Assembly: GCF_025244705.1 (NCBI RefSeq)
Contig: NZ_CP104207.1
Span: forward strand, 620,001-684,000
Length of the DNA: 64,000 bases
Direction: 5' to 3'
Source: Sphingopyxis sp. PET50
GTDB lineage: Bacteria > Pseudomonadota > Alphaproteobacteria > Sphingomonadales > Sphingomonadaceae
The notes beneath the pieces are model-generated. The model made no database searches and was not told the origin of the DNA. It saw only the letters and a list, made by a program, of their open reading frames with translations. Positions 18,627 through 28,631 of this stretch are shown here, in pieces (positions within the stretch are counted from its first letter, which is position 1; every line of letters starts with the position of its first letter). The position numbers and the translations under genes were made by a program.

Positions 18627-19879
18627 CCCCTGTCGGCCGCCGGGCCGATCGAAGGCTGCGCATAATTTTCCGGCGTAATATCCAGCCGTTCGATACGCGG
18701 CGTGAATTCGCGGCGGCGCATGCTGGTGCCGGTGGCATCGTCGGTCCAGCGCGCGGTCAGCGAATAGCGCTCGACCATATAGAGGCCCGGATTGACGCCA
18801 TCCTCGTCGGCTTTGAGTGGAGCATAGACGCGGCTCTGCAGATGTTCGACCACCGGTTTCAACCACCCCGTACCCCCGTGGGAGCGCAGTATCTCGATAT
18901 CCGAGACTTGGCCCGATGGCGTGACCCAGAAACCGATATCGACCCATTTGCCGATCGAATTGAAGGCGGTCAGGCGTTTCAGCGTGTCGAGCGAGGCGGC
19001 GTTGCCGCTGAGCCCGGCCCGGTAGATATCACCCGACGCCCGGTTGGCCAGCCCGTCGGACTCCTCCCGCTCGATGGGGTCGAACGCGAGCAGGATCGGT
19101 CGGCTGGCGCCGCCGCTCGCCGCAAACTGGCGCAGCAAGGCTTCGGTCGTGGCGGCGATGCCGGCCTTGCGGTCGAGCCGGGCCAGTGTCACCTGCGCGG
19201 TGAGGCGCAGATCCTCGGTGCCCGGCGGCGCCGTGGCGACGATCTCTTCGAGCGCCGCGCGCGCGCGTTTGTGCTCGCTCGGCAGATTGCTGTCCTCGGC
19301 GCTGATCTGCGCGAGTATCGCCTGGCGCAGCCGCGCATACATCGCGATCCGGTTCAGCCCCTTGGCGGAGGCCTCCTCTTCGACGGCGGCATAGATGCGA
19401 TCGGCCTCGTCGGGGAAACCCAGCTTGGCGCGGCTGTCGCCGACCTCGATCTGCGCGGCCAGCGCGCGCGGGCTGTCGGCCCCGAGCCCGTCGCGCAGCG
19501 TGTCGCGCAGCGCGAGCACTGACGACTGATAGCTGCGGGCTTCGCCGACATGCTCGGCGACGCGGGCGTTGGCGCGGTACAGGTTCGACACCGGCAGCGG
19601 AAAGGCGCGGCCCTGCGCCTTGTTGCGGTCGATCGATTTGAGCAGCGTGGTGCGCGCCTGCTTGTAGCTGCCGGCGAGGAACTGGTTCTCGGCATGGGCG
19701 AGCGTCGCGGCGATATCCTGATCGGGCGGGCAACCGCGCGCGAGGCAGGCGGCGAGCGCATCGGCCGTTTCGGACAGGGGCTGCGCGGTGACGACGATCG
19801 GGCCGTCGGTTTCGTCGGCAAGGGCCGGTGCGGCGACGAACGCGGCGGCCAGGGGGGCGAGAAAAACGAGGCGATGCAT
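18623..19879 (-). CDS. Exported TPR-like protein with TonB-like C-terminal domain, copy 1
   Basis: 418 residues with a signal peptide (LVFLAPLAAAFVAAPALA), then an IVVTAQPLSETADALAACL segment and helical repeats containing AEHVGEARSYQSS and KLGFPDEADRIYAAVE. The C-terminal region, about 320-400, has the TonB-C-like pattern IGFWVTPSGQVSDIEILRS ... RVYAPL. It is about 60% similar by eye to the next gene on the same strand, so the two are a tandem duplication. It probably acts in the periplasm; the function is unknown. Confidence 0.7.
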   Translation of the reverse strand: MHRLVFLAPLAAAFVAAPALADETDGPIVVTAQPLSETADALAACLARGCPPDQDIAATLAHAENQFLAGSYKQARTTLLKSIDRNKAQGRAFPLPVSNLYRANARVAEHVGEARSYQSSVLALRDTLRDGLGADSPRALAAQIEVGDSRAKLGFPDEADRIYAAVEEEASAKGLNRIAMYARLRQAILAQISAEDSNLPSEHKRARAALEEIVATAPPGTEDLRLTAQVTLARLDRKAGIAATTEALLRQFAASGGASRPILLAFDPIEREESDGLANRASGDIYRAGLSGNAASLDTLKRLTAFNSIGKWVDIGFWVTPSGQVSDIEILRSHGGTGWLKPVVEHLQSRVYAPLKADEDGVNPGLYMVERYSLTARWTDDATGTSMRRREFTPRIERLDITPENYAQPSIGPAADRG

Positions 19880-19949
19880 CGGCAGGCTCCCTTCACGCTA
19901 TGATGCGCAAAGGGTCTCACTTTTGGCGCCTGCGGTCAATCGAGGGCGA

Positions 19950-21173
19950 TCAGCCGCTTTTCCTGTCCTCGTCGACCAACGGCCGCTGGTAATTGTCGGG
20001 CGTGATGTCCAGCCGCTCGATGCGCGGGGTGGCCTCGCGCCGCCGCATGTTGGTGCCGGTGGCGTCGTCGGTCCAGCGCGCGGTCAGCGTATAGCGCTCG
20101 ATCATGTAGAAACCCGGCGTCGCGTCGTTGTCGGTGCGGCGCAGCGGCGCATAGACGCGGGTCTTGATCTGCTCAAACACGGGCTTCAGCCATTGCTTGG
20201 TGCCTTCGGCGCGCAGCACCTCGATATCGCTCACCCGGCCGTCGGCGCCGATCCAGAAACCGACATCGGCCCATTTGCCGACGCTGTTCAGCGCGGTCAG
20301 GCGCTGCAGCGTGTTCGCCGGCGGCTGTTCGTTGCCGAAATCCTGCGACAGGTCGATGCGCTTGATCGGCTCGCTGAACAGCAGCACCGGTCGGCTCGCG
20401 CCGCCGCGCGCCGCGAATTCGCGCAGGATCGCATCGGTCGAACTCGCGTCGCCCTTCTTGCGGTCGGTGCGTGCGCGCATCACCTGCGCCGCCATCGCAA
20501 ACTCCTCCGCGCCGGGCAGCGGGTGCGCGATGATATCGTCGAGCATCTCGCGCGCTTCCTTGTAGTCGCTGTCGAGGTTCGACGCTTCGGCGCGGGTCTG
20601 GACGAGCAGTGCCTGGCGGACGCGCGCGAACATCGCGACGCGGTTCTGCCCGTTCGCCAGCGCCTGCTTCTCGACATCCTTGTAGATGCGCTCGGCTTCG
20701 TCGGGGAAACCCAGCTTGGCGCGGCTGTCACCCACTTCGACCTGCGCGACCATCACGCGCGGATCCTTTTCGCCGAGCCCGGCCTTCAGCGTGTTGCGCA
20801 TGTCGAGCACCGACAGCTGGAAATTCTTGGCCTCGCCGACATGCTCGGCGACGCGGCTGTTGGCGCGGAACAGGTCGGAGACCTCGACCGGATATTTCTC
20901 GCCATGCTTGCGGTTGCGCCCGATCGACTTGAGCAGCGTCGTGCGCGAATCCTTGTAGTCGCCCTGCAACAGCTGGTTTTCGGCATGGGCAAGGGTCGCC
21001 GCCACATCCTCGTCGGGCGGGCAATTGCGCGCGAGGCAAGCGGCGAGCGCGTCGGCGGTGTCCTTCAGCGAACGTCCGGTAACGACGATTTCGGAGTCGC
21101 CGTCGGTCTGCGCCGCGGCGGGAAAGGCAAGAGCTGCCGAAGCGAGCAGCAGCAGAAGGGGGGCTTTCGTCAC
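19950..21173 (-). CDS. Exported TPR-like protein with TonB-like C-terminal domain, copy 2
   Basis: 407 residues, transcribed ahead of its paralogue with a 70-base gap. It has a signal peptide (LLLLASAALAFPAAAQ), a SEIVVTGRSLKDTADALAACL segment, the conserved stretches AEHVGEAKNFQLSVL and KLGFPDEAERIY, and the same C-terminal domain (VGFWIGADGRVSDIEVLRA). The two Cys in CLARNCPP are conserved in both copies and may form a disulfide. Function unknown. Confidence 0.7.
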   Translation of the reverse strand: MTKAPLLLLLASAALAFPAAAQTDGDSEIVVTGRSLKDTADALAACLARNCPPDEDVAATLAHAENQLLQGDYKDSRTTLLKSIGRNRKHGEKYPVEVSDLFRANSRVAEHVGEAKNFQLSVLDMRNTLKAGLGEKDPRVMVAQVEVGDSRAKLGFPDEAERIYKDVEKQALANGQNRVAMFARVRQALLVQTRAEASNLDSDYKEAREMLDDIIAHPLPGAEEFAMAAQVMRARTDRKKGDASSTDAILREFAARGGASRPVLLFSEPIKRIDLSQDFGNEQPPANTLQRLTALNSVGKWADVGFWIGADGRVSDIEVLRAEGTKQWLKPVFEQIKTRVYAPLRRTDNDATPGFYMIERYTLTARWTDDATGTNMRRREATPRIERLDITPDNYQRPLVDEDRKSG

Positions 21174-21425
21174 CTGATTGTCTCCGTCGGGCTGTGGGGC
21201 AGCACTGTATTATCAGATTAATCCACCGTCCAGCAGATTGTCGGCGCGCGCAATAAACGACCGCAGGCAAAGGACAAGCCGGGCCCGTCCAAGCCGCGGC
21301 AGCGTTCGACGAACGCCCACCTGACAGGTCTGGCAGTTGCGCAACAGCGGCATTGCATCGCGCCCGCCTTGTCCGCAAGATGAAGGGAATGCGATGCCGC
21401 CAAGGCATCCTCCGGGAGAGAATGG

Positions 21426-22986
21426 ATGAACGACACGCCGCCGCCGCATCTGAGTTTCGACGAGTTCCTGCGCCATTGGGCCGCGGTGACGCCCGACCGC
21501 ACCGCGCTGACCGAGGAAGACCGCGAATATGATTTCGCGGCGATGGACGGGCTGACCGCCAAGGTCGCGGCGATGCTGATCGATCTCGGCCTCAGGAAGG
21601 GCGACCGCATCGCGTGGATCGGCAAGAACAGCGATCTCTACGTCCTGCTCTTCTTCGGCGCGGCGCGCATGGGCGTCGTCATGGTGCCGATCGGCTGGCG
21701 CCTCGCGGGCGAGGAATGGGCCTGGATCGTCAACGACACGCGGGCGAAACTGCTCTTCACCGGCCCCGGCTTCGACGAGCCCGTCGCGGCGATCCGCGGG
21801 TCGCTGACGCATGTCGAGCGGATCATCGGCAGCGAGGCCGCCCGCGCGAAGATCGAGGCCGCCGACCCCGTCGATTTCGACCCTTCGGCGCCCGATGAGG
21901 CGGTGCTGCAGCTCTACACCAGCGGCACCACCGGCAAGCCAAAGGGGGCGGTGCTGTCGAACCGCAACCTGTTCGGCCTCCGCCTGCCCAATCTGGAGGG
22001 CGGCGAACCCTGGACAAAATGGGACGACGACGAGGGCGTGCTCGTCGCCATGCCTTGCGCGCATATCGGCGGTACCGGGCTCAACGTCATGGCGCTGGCG
22101 GCGGGCGTGGGCAGTCATGTGCTCGCCGAATTCGATACCGGCCGCGTGCTCGACCTTGTCCAGCAGGGACGGATCACGCGCTTCTTCATGGTTCCGGCGG
22201 CGCTCCATCTGCTGCTCCAGAATCCGCGCTGCGCCGAAACCGATTTCAGCCAGCTCAAATATATCCTCTATGGCGCCGCGCCGATCCCGCTCGAACTGCT
22301 GCGCGCCTGCATCAAGATGTTCGGCGCCGATTTCATCCAGGCCTATGGCATGACCGAGACCACGGGCACCGTCATCATGCTGCCGCCCGAGGACCATGAT
22401 CCGGCCTAGCAATCCGCGGATGCGGTCGGCCGGACGGCCGATGAAGGGGGTCGAGGTGCGCATCGTCGATGCCGACGGCGCCGACGTGCCGCCGGGCGAG
22501 GTGGGCGAGATCATCACGCGCTCGTCGAACAATATGCTCGGATACTGGAACCTGCCCGAGGCGACCGCCGCGACGCTCGACAAGGACGGCTGGATCCATA
22601 CCGGCGACGCCGGCTACATGGATGCCGACGGCTATATCTTCATCCACGACCGGATGAAGGACATGATCATCTCGGGCGGCGAGAATGTCTATCCGGCCGA
22701 GGTCGAGAGTGCGATCTTCGGCCATCCGCAGGTGCTGGAAGTCGCGGTGATCGGCGTTCCCGACGAAAAATGGGGGGAGACGGTGAAGGCGGTCGTCGTC
22801 CCCAGGCCAGGCGAAGCTGTCGATCCCGCGAGCGTCATCGCCTGGGCGCGCGAACGTATCGCCCCCTACAAGGTGCCGAAGTCGGTCGACGTGATCGAAG
22901 CGCTGCCGCGCAATGCGAGCGGCAAGATTTTGCGCAAGGACCTGCGAGCGCCCTATTGGGAAGGGCGCGAGCGGATGGTGAATTAG
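21426..22986 (+). CDS. Acyl-CoA synthetase (AMP-forming), with +1 frameshift
   Basis: ANL-superfamily ligase of about 520 residues that activates a fatty or aromatic acid via acyl-AMP. Motifs are LYTSGTTGKPKGAVLSN (P-loop-like), QAYGMTETTG, GDAGYMDADGYIFIHDRMKD and the C-terminal catalytic lysine in NASGKILRKDLR. The frame breaks at 22404-22410 (GCCTAGC for GCCGGC); the repaired EDHDPAGNPRMRSAG is the family sequence, which strongly supports the original hexamer. The acid substrate cannot be told. Divergent from the TonB-like pair. Confidence 0.9.
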
Positions 22987-23095
22987 AGTGATTTCGAGTG
23001 AAACGGATCATTTCACGGCTCGGAAATCACGGCAAAGTTAGAATCTGGATTCCGATCGACGGGCGGCGCGCGTCCGCGCGCCACCCACCACCGCA

Positions 23096-24088
23096 TCATA
23101 TGGGGCGCAGTGTCGCGACCGTGACATGCGGCCAGCTGAGGCCGCCGAAATCCAGGATGACACGCTGGGTATATTGCAGCTGCAACAGCGGCTGGCCGCT
23201 GCTGTCGAAGCCTTCCTCGATCCAGAAGACGCATGTCACTTTCGGCGCAACCGCATTGGGCCCCCCGGTGGGCGGTGTGCCCTTGCCGACGAGAAAGGCG
23301 ATATTGTCGATACCGCCACCAGCGTCGGGCACCGCGCCCGGCGCCAGGCTGTCCGACGTCAGCGTGATGACCACCGTGTTGGTGATCGTCTGACCCGCCA
23401 GGGCATCGGTGAGGAACAGATTGGGGTTCGCGAGATGGGTCTGCGTCAGTCCCGCGACACGCGCCAGATCGGTACGCGAATCGAGGGCGACCGACAAATC
23501 CTCCTCGGGAAAGGGAACCAGATCGGTCGCGCCGTCGTCGACGCTGCCGATCCGGAACGGCGTGATCGAGGACGGCCCGATGATCGGGGTCGGCACGGTA
23601 AAGGCCTCTCCCTGCATGTTGATCGTCGTGCCATGCGGGATGGAACCCATGCGGACGACCGTCACGGGCTCGAGCGGGTTGGACGTCGCGGGGACGTTGT
23701 TGAACACACCCGGCTCGAAATGCTGCCCGCTATTGTCGAAACTGTCGTTGATCGTCTGAAGATAGGCAAGGCCGCCCAGGAAAATATCGTCCTGCAACAG
23801 ACCGCGGTTTGCAATTCCCGTGTCCCCGCTGATGTCCGTGAAGGACAATGTTTCGGCGGTCATGTTGAGCTGAAGAAAATGCCGCGAACTGCCCGATGTG
23901 TTGTTGAAATTGGGTCGCCAGATCATGTTGAATCCGGTTCCCTTCCAGGTGCGCTGCGGATTTCCCGCGGGGTCGTGCCCGGCCAATCCCCGCAACAAGC
24001 CCAGATAATCCTCGGGGGCGGGGGCGGCCAAATTATCGGCGGGCCCCAGATGTTCCTGATGGAATCGGAATCCTGTAACGATCGGCAT
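23096..24088 (-). CDS. Uncharacterised 330-residue protein, possibly a heme-binding-like beta barrel
   Basis: Segments such as RTWKGTGFNMIWRPNF, FLQLNMTAETLSFTDI, NRGLLQDDIFLGGLAYLQ and EPVTVVRMGSIPHGTT recall a family of bacterial proteins, often annotated as heme-binding, that I cannot name with certainty. No signal peptide or membrane helix. The composition is less Ala/Arg-rich than its neighbours and it is preceded by an unusually A/T-rich leader, consistent with acquisition by transfer. It stands alone on the minus strand. Confidence 0.55.
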   Translation of the reverse strand: MPIVTGFRFHQEHLGPADNLAAPAPEDYLGLLRGLAGHDPAGNPQRTWKGTGFNMIWRPNFNNTSGSSRHFLQLNMTAETLSFTDISGDTGIANRGLLQDDIFLGGLAYLQTINDSFDNSGQHFEPGVFNNVPATSNPLEPVTVVRMGSIPHGTTINMQGEAFTVPTPIIGPSSITPFRIGSVDDGATDLVPFPEEDLSVALDSRTDLARVAGLTQTHLANPNLFLTDALAGQTITNTVVITLTSDSLAPGAVPDAGGGIDNIAFLVGKGTPPTGGPNAVAPKVTCVFWIEEGFDSSGQPLLQLQYTQRVILDFGGLSWPHVTVATLRPI

Positions 24089-24169
24089 TGTACCCTCCCG
24101 CTCAGCAGCAAAAGCCTGGGCGCCGCAGACAGGGAGGACGCAGGTTTAGCACGCCTAGCGTCAACACGC

Positions 24170-24335
24170 GACTCGGCTACCACTCCGATTCTTAGAGTAA
24201 GGGAATAACATTCAAGATCAATTGAAATATCACTTAGTTTTACTTTATGATTAAGTATCGGTCTTTGTGTATCTCCGTGACCCCATCGATATTGAACGAT
24301 ATTTTTCGAGAATGGCGCATATTCAAAAGGATGGA
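24170..24335. promoter_or_regulatory. A/T-rich intergenic leader
   Basis: A block of about 165 bases with much lower GC than the rest of the window (for example TTAGTTTTACTTTATGATTAAG near 24233). It lies upstream of the minus-strand 330-residue protein and beyond the end of the SDR gene, so it is the probable promoter region of the former. No specific operator could be assigned. Confidence 0.45.
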
Positions 24336-24358
24336 TCAGTGGCTTGCGGGCCCCGGCC

Positions 24359-25160
24359 TCAAAAGAATTGCGTGCCGCCGTCCTGATTGATGATCGCGCC
24401 CGTCATATAGGCCGCGCGCTTCGACAGCAGGAAGGTGAAGAGGTCGGCCAGTTCGTGCGGCCTAGCCGATCCGGCCCAGCGCCACCTTCATTCCCCATTG
24501 CTCGGCCATCCAGCGATCGAGCGCCGCCTCGGGGTCGCCGCCATAGGCCGCGACCGCCTGTTCGGTGGCCGTTGCCAGCGCCTCGGTCGCGACCGCGCCG
24601 GGGGCGACGCAGTTCACGCGTACGCCCTTGGGACCATAGGCCATGGCGAGATTCTTGGACAGTGCGGCGATCCCCGACTTCATCGCGACATACGGGTAAA
24701 GATGGGCGGCGGCGGCGCGCGTCGAATAGGACGCGGTCAGCACCACCGCGCCGCCGCCCGACGCGGTGATGATCGGCAGGGCCGCCTGGCAGGCGCGCAC
24801 GCTGGTCATCAGCACCGCCTGAAAGCTTGCCTCCCATTGCGCGTCGCCATCCTCCTCGAAACTTCCATGGCTCAGCGCCGGCTCGGCGGTCACCGCGAGG
24901 CCATGGAGCCGCCCGAAATGGTCGGCGGCCGACGCGATCGCCGCCTCGACCTCGCCCGGCCGCGTCGCATCGGCGGGCCGGACGATCACCTCGGCGCCAA
25001 GGTCGCGTAGCGGCGCTGCCTTCGCCTCGCCGCGCTCGACGTCGCGCGCGACCAGCGCGAGGCGCGCGCCTTCGGCGGCGAGCTGCTGCGCGGTCGCATA
25101 ACCCATGCCCTGCGTGCCGCCGACGATGACGATCGGCTCGCCCGCCAGTCCTAGATCCAT
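24359..25160 (-). CDS. Short-chain dehydrogenase/reductase, with +1 frameshift
   Basis: 267 residues when repaired. It has the Rossmann motif VIVGGTQGMGYATAQQ, the catalytic region VVLTASYSTRAAAAHLYPYVAMKSG (Tyr and Lys of YxxxK) and the VRVNCVAPGAVATE segment. The frame breaks at 24460-24466, reading GCCTAGC on the plus strand for GCCGGC; repaired, the end reads GRPHELADLFTFLLSKRAAY ... INQDGG, normal for SDRs. The substrate is unknown. Followed on the same strand by nothing closer than the 330-residue protein. Confidence 0.85.
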
Positions 25161-25174
25161 CGGCGACTCTCCCT

Positions 25175-25795
25175 CTATGTGGCCGTTTGCCGCCCGCGCG
25201 CCCGCACGAACCCGTCGCGCGCCATGCAGCGCGCCAGCCAGTCCGTCGTCTTCTCGCCCAGCACATCCTCGGCGCCCAGCGTCGTCGCCAGAAAGGCCGC
25301 ATAGCCGATCACGATATCGGCGATGGTGAAGCGGCCCGCGACCAGCCATTCGCGCCCGTCGGCCAGCGCCGCCTCGATGCTCTTCGCGCGGCCGGCGAAA
25401 AACGCCTTATAGTCGTCGACCGCCTGTGCCAGCCGCCGTTCGGGCACCTCGACGCGCGTGTAGCGGATCATGATCGCGAGCGGGAAGGTGAGGGTGGCGT
25501 CGCTGCGATGCAGCCAGTTGCGCCAGTCCCAATAATCCGCCTCGCTCCGCCGCACTTCCAGCGGCGTCCCCTCGGCGATGCGTTCGCAGATCGCGACGGA
25601 TTCGGTCATCAGCCGCCCGTCCTCGACCCAGCCCGGCACGGTCATCAGCGGGTTGACCGCGCGATAATCCGGCTCGAAGGCGCGCGGCGGGAATTTCAGC
25701 AGGCGCAGATCGACCTCGATCCCCGCTTCCTCGACCGCCCACAGACAGCGCAGCGAGCGCGCGTCGGCGCAATGGTACAGGATCGGAAGCGTCAT
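25175..25795 (-). CDS. Glutathione S-transferase family protein
   Basis: 206 residues. The N-terminal thioredoxin-like domain is ILYHCADARSLRCLWAVEEAG; MTVPGW has the cis-Pro, and the glutathione-binding turn is LMTESVAICERIAE. The helical C-domain includes REWLVAGRFTIADIVIGYAAF with the N-capping motif. The natural substrate is unknown. Its start overlaps the stop of the EamA transporter (4 bases), and the SDR lies 14 bases downstream, so the three form one operon. Confidence 0.88.
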   Translation of the reverse strand: MTLPILYHCADARSLRCLWAVEEAGIEVDLRLLKFPPRAFEPDYRAVNPLMTVPGWVEDGRLMTESVAICERIAEGTPLEVRRSEADYWDWRNWLHRSDATLTFPLAIMIRYTRVEVPERRLAQAVDDYKAFFAGRAKSIEAALADGREWLVAGRFTIADIVIGYAAFLATTLGAEDVLGEKTTDWLARCMARDGFVRARGRQTAT

Positions 25796-26724
25796 GCGGC
25801 AATATCCTTCTGGCGTTCGATGTGCAGCCGATGCTCGCGCCACGCGATGAACAGGCCGCTCGCGACGATCAGCGGCGCGCCGATCCAGGTCGTGTCGGCG
25901 GGCAGGGTGCCAAAGAACCACCAGCCGCAGGCGATCGACCACAGCAGGCTCGAATAGTCCATCGGCGTCACCACCGACACCGGCGCGAGGCGCAGCGCCC
26001 CGGTCAGCGACAATTGCACCACCGCGCCGAGCAGGCCCAGCCCGACCAGCAGCCCCCATTCGCCCGCGCCGTGCGGCGTCATCACAAAGGGCAGGGCGAT
26101 GCCCAGCGGCACCATCGAGATCAGGCTGAACCAAAAGACGATCGTCATCGCGCTTTCGGTGCGGCCGAGGTCGCGGACCTGGATGGTGATCAGCGCGGTC
26201 ATCACCGCGCCGCCGAGCGCGATCAGCGTGCCGAGCCCATGGTCGCCCTCGAACCCCTGCAACAGCAGGGTCGTCGGGTTGAGCACGACCAGCACGCCGG
26301 CGAAACCGACGAACACGGCGGCCCAGCGCTGCCACCCGACGCGCTCGCCGAGCAGCGCGGCGGCAAGGAAGACGCAGATGATCGGCACCGACAGGTTGAT
26401 CGTCGTCGCTTCGGCCATCGGGAGAAAGATCATCCCGCCGAAATTGAGCGCCATGCCGGTCAGCCCCATCATCGCGCGGCGCGCGTGGATGCCGATCCGC
26501 CGCGTCGCGAACATCGACAGCCCGCCATGCGTCAGCGCCCAGCCCGCGAGCAGCGGCAGCACCAGCGCCTGCCGCCAGAACAGGCTCTCGACGATATGGA
26601 TTCCCGCCTCGGCGATATATTTGACCAGCACGAACATCACCGACAGGCTCAGCATCGCGAGCAGCCGGAGCGCGATCCCGCCGAGATAATGTTGCGGCGG
26701 ATTGGTGGCGCGGGCGGCGGTCAT
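25792..26724 (-). CDS. EamA/DMT-family transporter
   Basis: 310 residues with ten predicted hydrophobic helices arranged as two EamA repeats (for example LAMLSLSVMFVLVKYIAEAG in the first and VVTPMDYSSLLWSIACGWWF in the second). DMT proteins export amino acids or small metabolites. It is the first gene of the transporter-GST-SDR operon; the substrate is not predictable. Confidence 0.85.
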   Translation of the reverse strand: MTAARATNPPQHYLGGIALRLLAMLSLSVMFVLVKYIAEAGIHIVESLFWRQALVLPLLAGWALTHGGLSMFATRRIGIHARRAMMGLTGMALNFGGMIFLPMAEATTINLSVPIICVFLAAALLGERVGWQRWAAVFVGFAGVLVVLNPTTLLLQGFEGDHGLGTLIALGGAVMTALITIQVRDLGRTESAMTIVFWFSLISMVPLGIALPFVMTPHGAGEWGLLVGLGLLGAVVQLSLTGALRLAPVSVVTPMDYSSLLWSIACGWWFFGTLPADTTWIGAPLIVASGLFIAWREHRLHIERQKDIAA

Positions 26725-26820
26725 GCGGGGCGCATATCAGGGCGGCGATGCTTTGCAAGCTATGCATCGCCATAAGGCTTGCCCGCCCTCGTCACTCCGG
26801 CTAAGGGCGCACTCCGGCCT

Positions 26821-26896
26821 AGGGGTATAGCTCAGTTGGTAGAGCATCGGTCTCCAAAACCGAGGGTCGCGGGTTCGAGTCCTGCTGCCCCTGCCA
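26821..26896 (+). tRNA. tRNA-Trp (CCA anticodon)
   Basis: A 76-base cloverleaf. Acceptor AGGGGTA pairs with TGCCCCT, followed by discriminator G and an encoded CCA. The D-arm contains AGCTCAGTTGGTAGAGC, the anticodon loop is TCTCCAAAA with CCA, and the T-arm contains GGTTCGAGTCC. Its place upstream of secE-nusG matches the common bacterial order. Confidence 0.97.
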
Positions 26897-27058
26897 GGCC
26901 GGCGGTCCAAGGCGTCCCATAAGGACCCGGGCCGGATTAAAAGAGGGCCACTGGCGTCCCGCTCGCGCCTCTGGCAGCCCAGACCGATTATTGGCAGATT
27001 GCCGATCTCCGCCGCTCGATTGTTGGTATGTTGCCCGCCGCGCGGCAGTTCTGTTGAC

Positions 27059-28445
27059 ATGAATGTCAATTGCTGGAAGCTTCCGGCGGGATTGGAGAGC
27101 GGCGACTTGGCAGATATCCCGGCTTCGAAGCCACCCTCCGACAGCGCCGTGACGCCGGATGCGCCGCTTCGGCCGCGCACCGTCGCCGCCTTTGCGGCAA
27201 CCGCGGGGCCGACGGCGATTCTCAGCCTGCCGTTCAGCGTCTATCTGCCGCCCTATATCGCCGAAGGCGGCGTGATCGCGGTGGCGCTCGTCGGGCTGCT
27301 CTTTTCGCTGACCACCGTCTGGGACGGCGTCGTCGATCCGCTGATCGGAACGATGATCGACCGGGTGCGCAGCGGACTCGGCGCGCACCGGCGCTGGATG
27401 CTGCTCGCGCTGGTTCCGTTGTCGCTGCTCCTCCTCGTCATCGTGACGATCGGCGACAGCCTGCCGTTCGCGGCGCTGTTCCTCGTCATGATCCTCTTCT
27501 ATTCGAGCTACAGCCTCTACGAGGTCGCGCAATTGTCGTGGGGCGCGGCGCTGGTCCGCACCCCGGCCGACAGCGCCATGCTCTACGGCATGCGCGACTG
27601 GTTCGCGAAGATCGCGCTGATCGCCGCCTTCGCCGCGCCGGCTGGCGGCGCAGTTGCTGATGCCCGGCATCAGCCTGCAGGGCCGCATCCTCGCCTATGC
27701 CAGCCTGTTTCTGGTCATGGTGCCGGTGGCGCTGTTCGCGATCCGGCTGGTGCCGCTGCGCGCCGTCGTCGCCGAACCGGGCATCGGCTGGCGCGGCGAG
27801 ATCCGCGCCTCGCTCGCTTTTCCGCCGCTGATGCTGCTGTTCGGGGTGCAGTTCCTCAACGCCTTTGCTTTCGGGTCGCTGACGTCGCTCTTCGTCTTCT
27901 TCGCCGCCGCGGTGCTCGATCTCGACGCGCAGAGCGCGGTGCTGCTCTTCGCCAGTTTCGTCGGGGGCGCCATCGCGTCGCCGCTGTGGACGCTCGCCGC
28001 GCGGCGCTTCGGCAAGCCGCAGGCGATGGTCGCGATGGCGCTGCTCGTCAGCGCCCTGTTGCTGGGCACGCTGGCGCAGGAACCGGACGGCCTCGCGCAG
28101 GCGGCGGGCTTTTCGCTGTTCCTCGGCACGGGCTTCGTCGGCCTCATCTTCATCTACTCGATGCTCGCCGACCTCGTCCCGCGCGATGCGGAGCGGTGCG
28201 GGCGCAGCCGTTCGGCCTTTCTGTTCGCGCTGCTCAACCTGATGCAGAAGGGCGGCGTCGCGGCGGCGATCGCGGTCAGCTATGCGTTGCTCGGCCTCGT
28301 CGGCTTCGATCCGCAGGACGGCCAGGCCGCGGCGCGCGAACTGCACCTGCTGTTCGTGCTGCAGCCGGTGACGGCCTGGGCGATCATGGTCGGTTTGCTG
28401 CTTTTCCTGCGCCGCCATATGCCGCACGGCGCGCCCAGCCTTTGA
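27059..28445 (+). CDS. MFS (GPH-type) transporter, with +1 frameshift
   Basis: About 460 residues and eleven or twelve hydrophobic segments. Early motifs (VWDGVVDPLIGTMIDRVRSGLGAHRRWMLL) match the glycoside-pentoside-hexuronide type MFS_2 transporters with the conserved DP and the R-rich loop 2-3. The frame breaks beside GCCGGC at 27637-27642 (an extra T at 27643); the second half continues with LLMPGISLQGRILAYASLF. The start is uncertain: ATG 27059 is the best upstream candidate. It sits between tRNA-Trp and secE, which is unusual. Confidence 0.8.
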
Positions 28446-28631
28446 CTTGCAATCGCTCCCGCGCGCCGGTAAAGGCCGCTCCATTCGGACAGATGCGCCG
28501 TTTCCCTTCCGCCTTTCGCCGACATGCTCGGGGAGGGTGGGCGGACTATTGCCCAAAGCATGGTTGACGCTTGGGGCATGGCAACCCATCTGGCCGATGA
28601 CATTGACGCTTACGAGGACAGGACAATCGAC

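Noticed and set aside
21061..21110. EIVVTG near the N-terminus of the 19950-21173 protein as a TonB-receptor plug
   Set aside because: The protein lacks the plug and barrel motifs. The segment is probably a common exported N-terminal stretch in sphingomonads.
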